A stretch of DNA of 64,000 nt from Tigriopus japonicus (Eukaryota; Arthropoda; Copepoda; Harpacticoida; Harpacticidae), in the NCBI GenBank assembly GCA_010645155.1, contig CM021318.1:7548789-7612788 (forward strand), read 5' to 3'. Numbering within the stretch: the first letter of the stretch is position 1; each line of letters opens with the position of its first letter. The notes below the pieces were generated by a model. It ran no database searches. It worked only from the letters and a program-made list of their open reading frames with translations, and had not been told where the DNA came from. Made by a program: the position numbers and the translations under genes. Below, piece by piece: positions 60,601-64,000 of the stretch.

Positions 60601-63600
60601 GAACGAAGCAGTCGGTTTTCCACTTTATGACAATTGCCTTTACGGATACGATGGCGACTTTCTTACAAACTTGGGCAAGGGACCTTTCCCAAACTTTAGT
60701 TGGAACTTGTTGAAATTTTGACCTAGGCTTAGATCTAAAGATGTGAGCGAGACTCGGTCCAAGCATCCCAAATGTTCCCTTGATCTCTCTACTCGAACTT
60801 GTGCCTTAATCCGAAGACCTCAAATTTTGTGCAAAGCTGACCTTGGATAGGACCCTTTCCTCCAACTCCAGAGTCAAAGCCAACGAAAATCTGGATTCGA
60901 ATAAGCATTTTCTGATAAGTTTGATCCAAGTGTCTGAGGATTTGATTAATGCAGAGAACTACTTTGTTGGAATAAAATAGTTGACCTTTTTCGGGAATGA
61001 CACCTCATATGCCGGTTTCCATTCGGAAGGTGAAAATTGCGTTTTTCGTTTGCCATTTGTTATGGGAAAAAGTTGTCCTATGATTTATTGCTCCTTTGGG
61101 ACAAAATGGACGTTCCAAACGTTGCTTACATCAAACATTGGGGTTGGAAAAGAGGGGCCATGTGAGCACTCGTGTGCTTCAAAGGCCCTTGCTTAAGAGG
61201 AAAACCTCATCGTCATATTATGTGGTCCTCTTCGCCCACTTGACTGCTTTTACAAGCCGATGAAAGTTTGCTCACGACCTTTGTTTAACAAACATCAAAC
61301 AGTCAAGACAGATCAACTCTGTTCTATCTACGTCCTGTCCGTTCCCTTTTTTGCTTCCATTTCTAGTGGTAATTTATGGCCGCCGTCAGGAATGATCGTG
61401 GGAAATACTCCAACATAAACAATTTGTGTAGTCTATTTTGGCAGACTCGTGGAGAAGCAAGAATTGGAACAAGTTTCTTGGCCGTCCAAGGCTATTGGAA
61501 ACAATCTCTGGGGCAAGAAGGACCAATGTGTACTCTGTGAGCGTCATCTTGGAGGTGCAACTTCGGACAAGGGGAAAAGAAACTTCATAAGCAAATGGAA
61601 TATGGCCCGGGGATGAATACGGCCTTGATGAATGTTGATCAAGAAAAGTCAGGGCTGGAGAAAAACTCTTTTTTTTGTTATGTGTAGTATCTGGGAACAA
61701 TGGTTTAGCTCTGGGGAGATGCACTTGCACATCACATCCCCACTGTTTCTTTATTCCAAACCTAGGCGTCACAAAATAAGTCTGTCATGCGAGCCAAGGA
61801 AACGATCCGACTCCTACATCAAAGAACAAAGACAGTCAAACTTAAGTGTAGTGTGTTCCACTAAAAGGAGGAGTTGTGACGAATCCTGTAATCTGGAACA
61901 AGGTTTCTTTCGAGGACATGATATTTTGGCCTGTTAGTGGTTGAATTCGCCTCTTCATGTTTTTTTTTTGCTGTCACAGCAGTTGAGGTCCATTGTGACC
62001 CAATCTCCATTTGAGGGTTTTAAGTTCCAAGAACCCCTGGGATTGGATCCAATTTCTTCACGTGGAACAATGTCGTTAGTTCAGGAAGGTTCCAAAGTGG
62101 CCTCTAATGTAAGTTCGCAGGTTTGTTAGGAGTGCTCAAATAGGGGCACCACTTTTCGTCTCCCCTTTTCCTCCCTTTTATCTGGATCATTTGTAGCTTG
62201 AGGTATACATCCCGTAATGGGTCCATATTTATGGCGTAACTACCACACACAACCAAACCACTCCAAACTTGTAGCATGAACAAATGGTTTCGGTTCTACG
62301 ATGTGTCACGATTCAGAGCACATTCGTGCCCCATTACAGAGCTTATAGATGAAATGCCTTTCTGGGACACGTTCAATGGACCTGCAAAATGAATCAGCCC
62401 TCGCAATTTATTTGAACAAAAAAAATCTTTCTCAACGGAAGATAGTTTCAAATCCAGAGCTGCCTTGTCAATGGTAAATCTTGGAATCCTAGAAATTAAG
62501 GGATCTTGAGAAAGCGTAGAGCGAAATAGTTCACATGTGGCCACAATTTTATGGTCCCATTAGTTCCAAGGGCAAATTTGAATCCATATCTTTTGGCGTA
62601 CAGTTTATTGCACCATCAAACCACGGAATGCCGCCAAACGGACTTAACATTATGATCTAGTATCCTCAACATCCAGATGGGTCCATTTGGTATGTTTTTT
62701 GAAATACTCGTAGCAGCAACAAAGCCCCAGAAATATCAACGAAAGTAAACAAAACGACCCATTTAATCACTTTTTGAATTTCCCCCACAACGTTTAAAAA
62801 AAATTTCAGGAGCAAGATTTATTAAAAAACTGTTTTGAACATAGTAAACTCTTAATTACAAACCTCAAATCCCAAAATACCCCTAAAACGAACCAAGAGG
62901 AAGAGGAGGCATTGATGATGTGGATTTAATCCAGACACATTTTTGGAACACCTAGAGTGTAAAAAACACTACCATGTGACCTCAAGTTTGCATTTCTTGA
63001 AAGGATCCCTTTTTTGAATGCATGGTTGAGCCTTTTTGATGTTGGCTTCAATTCAGCGCTTGGATCTCATCTGTTCCTCCATGTTCCTGTTCTTGGATCA
63101 GATCTGGGGGCACGTTCCTGAAAATTGATGGACAACATGTGCCTTGGAAGAAGGAGAGTGAGTCCCTTCCAAAATATTTCAATTCCCGGCAGATTGACGG
63201 TTGTCGACTTCCATTACTTTAAGTTCCCCGTTTCAACAGGCGACGGATGAGTGAACGTCTTTTGGGGTGTGCCAAATTTTAATCAAAGGCTTTGGAACAT
63301 GGAAACGGGGATTATCTGAACGATCCATGGGCAAGCTAATCCTCAGATCCAAACCTAGTCAAGAACTGCCGAAATTGGAACTTCATCTCCCAAACTTGAA
63401 ATAGCTTCTTAGATTGTAGAACCTTTCAAAACCGATTGAAACATTGAGTTGAATGGTGAAAATACCTTGCATTTGAAACAAAATTGAACTGAAGGCACTT
63501 TCTAGTCGGAGGAAATGCATATGTCGCATGTGACCAAAATGAGTTACAGCTGTTTTGCAATTTTCCACCTTGTTCCAAACTTATGCATAACGTTATTGTC

Positions 63601-64000
63601 TGCAATGGCTGAGAGTATTGTGAATGGAACGATTTTATTTGTCATCTATTTGTTTTGGAACATGCATGGAAAAGTCTGTCGAACGGGAATGGAACAATGA
63701 TTGAGAGATGCATGAACAAGGGAAAATCCAACAAACCCGGACATGCTTGTCTTGCCCTTGTTTATTTTAGTAAGTGCACTCTGGAGATGAGGGGGCATTT
63801 TTTCTCTAATCTAAAAAATGGCCGGGAAATGAGGTTTATGCGCTCAGAATGGAAACGTCGAATGCATTCAACCAAGTATAATCCAGACTGACACGAACTT
63901 CAATTGGTCCATCGTGCGTAACCCTTAGGTTCTCATCTGTTATTTGTTTGTCTCTGGAGAAGAAAGGCGGGCTTGGAAAAGCCTCGTGTTTCACGGACCA

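Larger units (their letters stand above)
54221..64000. other. right-hand region without a supported gene
   Basis: Apart from the hAT-like MITE at 55074-55343 and the low-complexity block near 57.5 kb, I recognise nothing certain. A GC-richer patch spans about 56,700-57,900 and contains the best, still weak, coding candidate (57257-57072, minus). The 58-64 kb part contains only short motif-free open frames. Exons of a larger gene could be hidden here; I cannot show any. Confidence 0.45.

Noticed and set aside
1..64000. CRISPR array, operon promoters, riboswitches, bacterial terminators
   Set aside because: The window is animal nuclear DNA with spliceosomal introns; no regularly spaced short repeats were seen and prokaryotic signals are not expected.

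Overview
This is a eukaryotic nuclear DNA window, almost certainly from an arthropod. GT-AG introns interrupt a neuropeptide-type receptor gene, the Na+/K+-ATPase alpha chains are closest in wording to insect and crustacean ones (ending ETYY), and there is a mitochondrial rhomboid gene. A crustacean, possibly a copepod, is my inference from gene style and spacing; nothing in the window fixes the species. The sequence is AT-rich and gene-poor, with one assembly gap of N at 23754-23859.

Layout. Positions 1-255 hold the last coding exon of one Na+/K+-ATPase alpha gene. A complete second alpha gene follows head-to-tail at 2960-6056. It has a 19-nt first coding exon and one 2,987-nt exon carrying everything else. 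At 10719-21541 on the minus strand is a seven-coding-exon rhodopsin-family receptor of 553 residues, most like the invertebrate FMRFamide/myosuppressin-type neuropeptide receptors. Its exons were assembled here from splice sites and continuity of the seven helices. At 53180-54220 on the minus strand is an intronless PARL-type mitochondrial rhomboid protease. These genes are not an operon and show no obvious pathway link beyond the tandem ATPase pair.

The 31 kb between the receptor and PARL, and the last 10 kb, contain no gene I can support. They are rich in short DNA transposons. Several can be delimited to the base from terminal inverted repeats plus target-site duplications: a fold-back family with 7-bp duplications (29583-30032, 39493-39905, half copy near 46985-47172), a hAT-like family (47213-47510 and 55074-55343), another hAT-like element at 2005-2469 with a relative inside a larger element at 49384-50179, and a nested pair where a 383-bp element (52170-52552) sits in the inverted repeat of an older element (52120-52805). 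A sister of that older element lies in receptor intron 4. Decayed non-LTR retrotransposon pieces occur at 9126-9560, 37689-37945 and 38050-38595.

The points most worth a second look are the intron-poor tandem ATPase paralogue, unusual core positions in the receptor (no Cys at 3.25, no Pro at 6.50), a 186-codon open frame of unknown identity in receptor intron 1, and the nested transposon history near 52 kb. I did not find a clearly new biological system.
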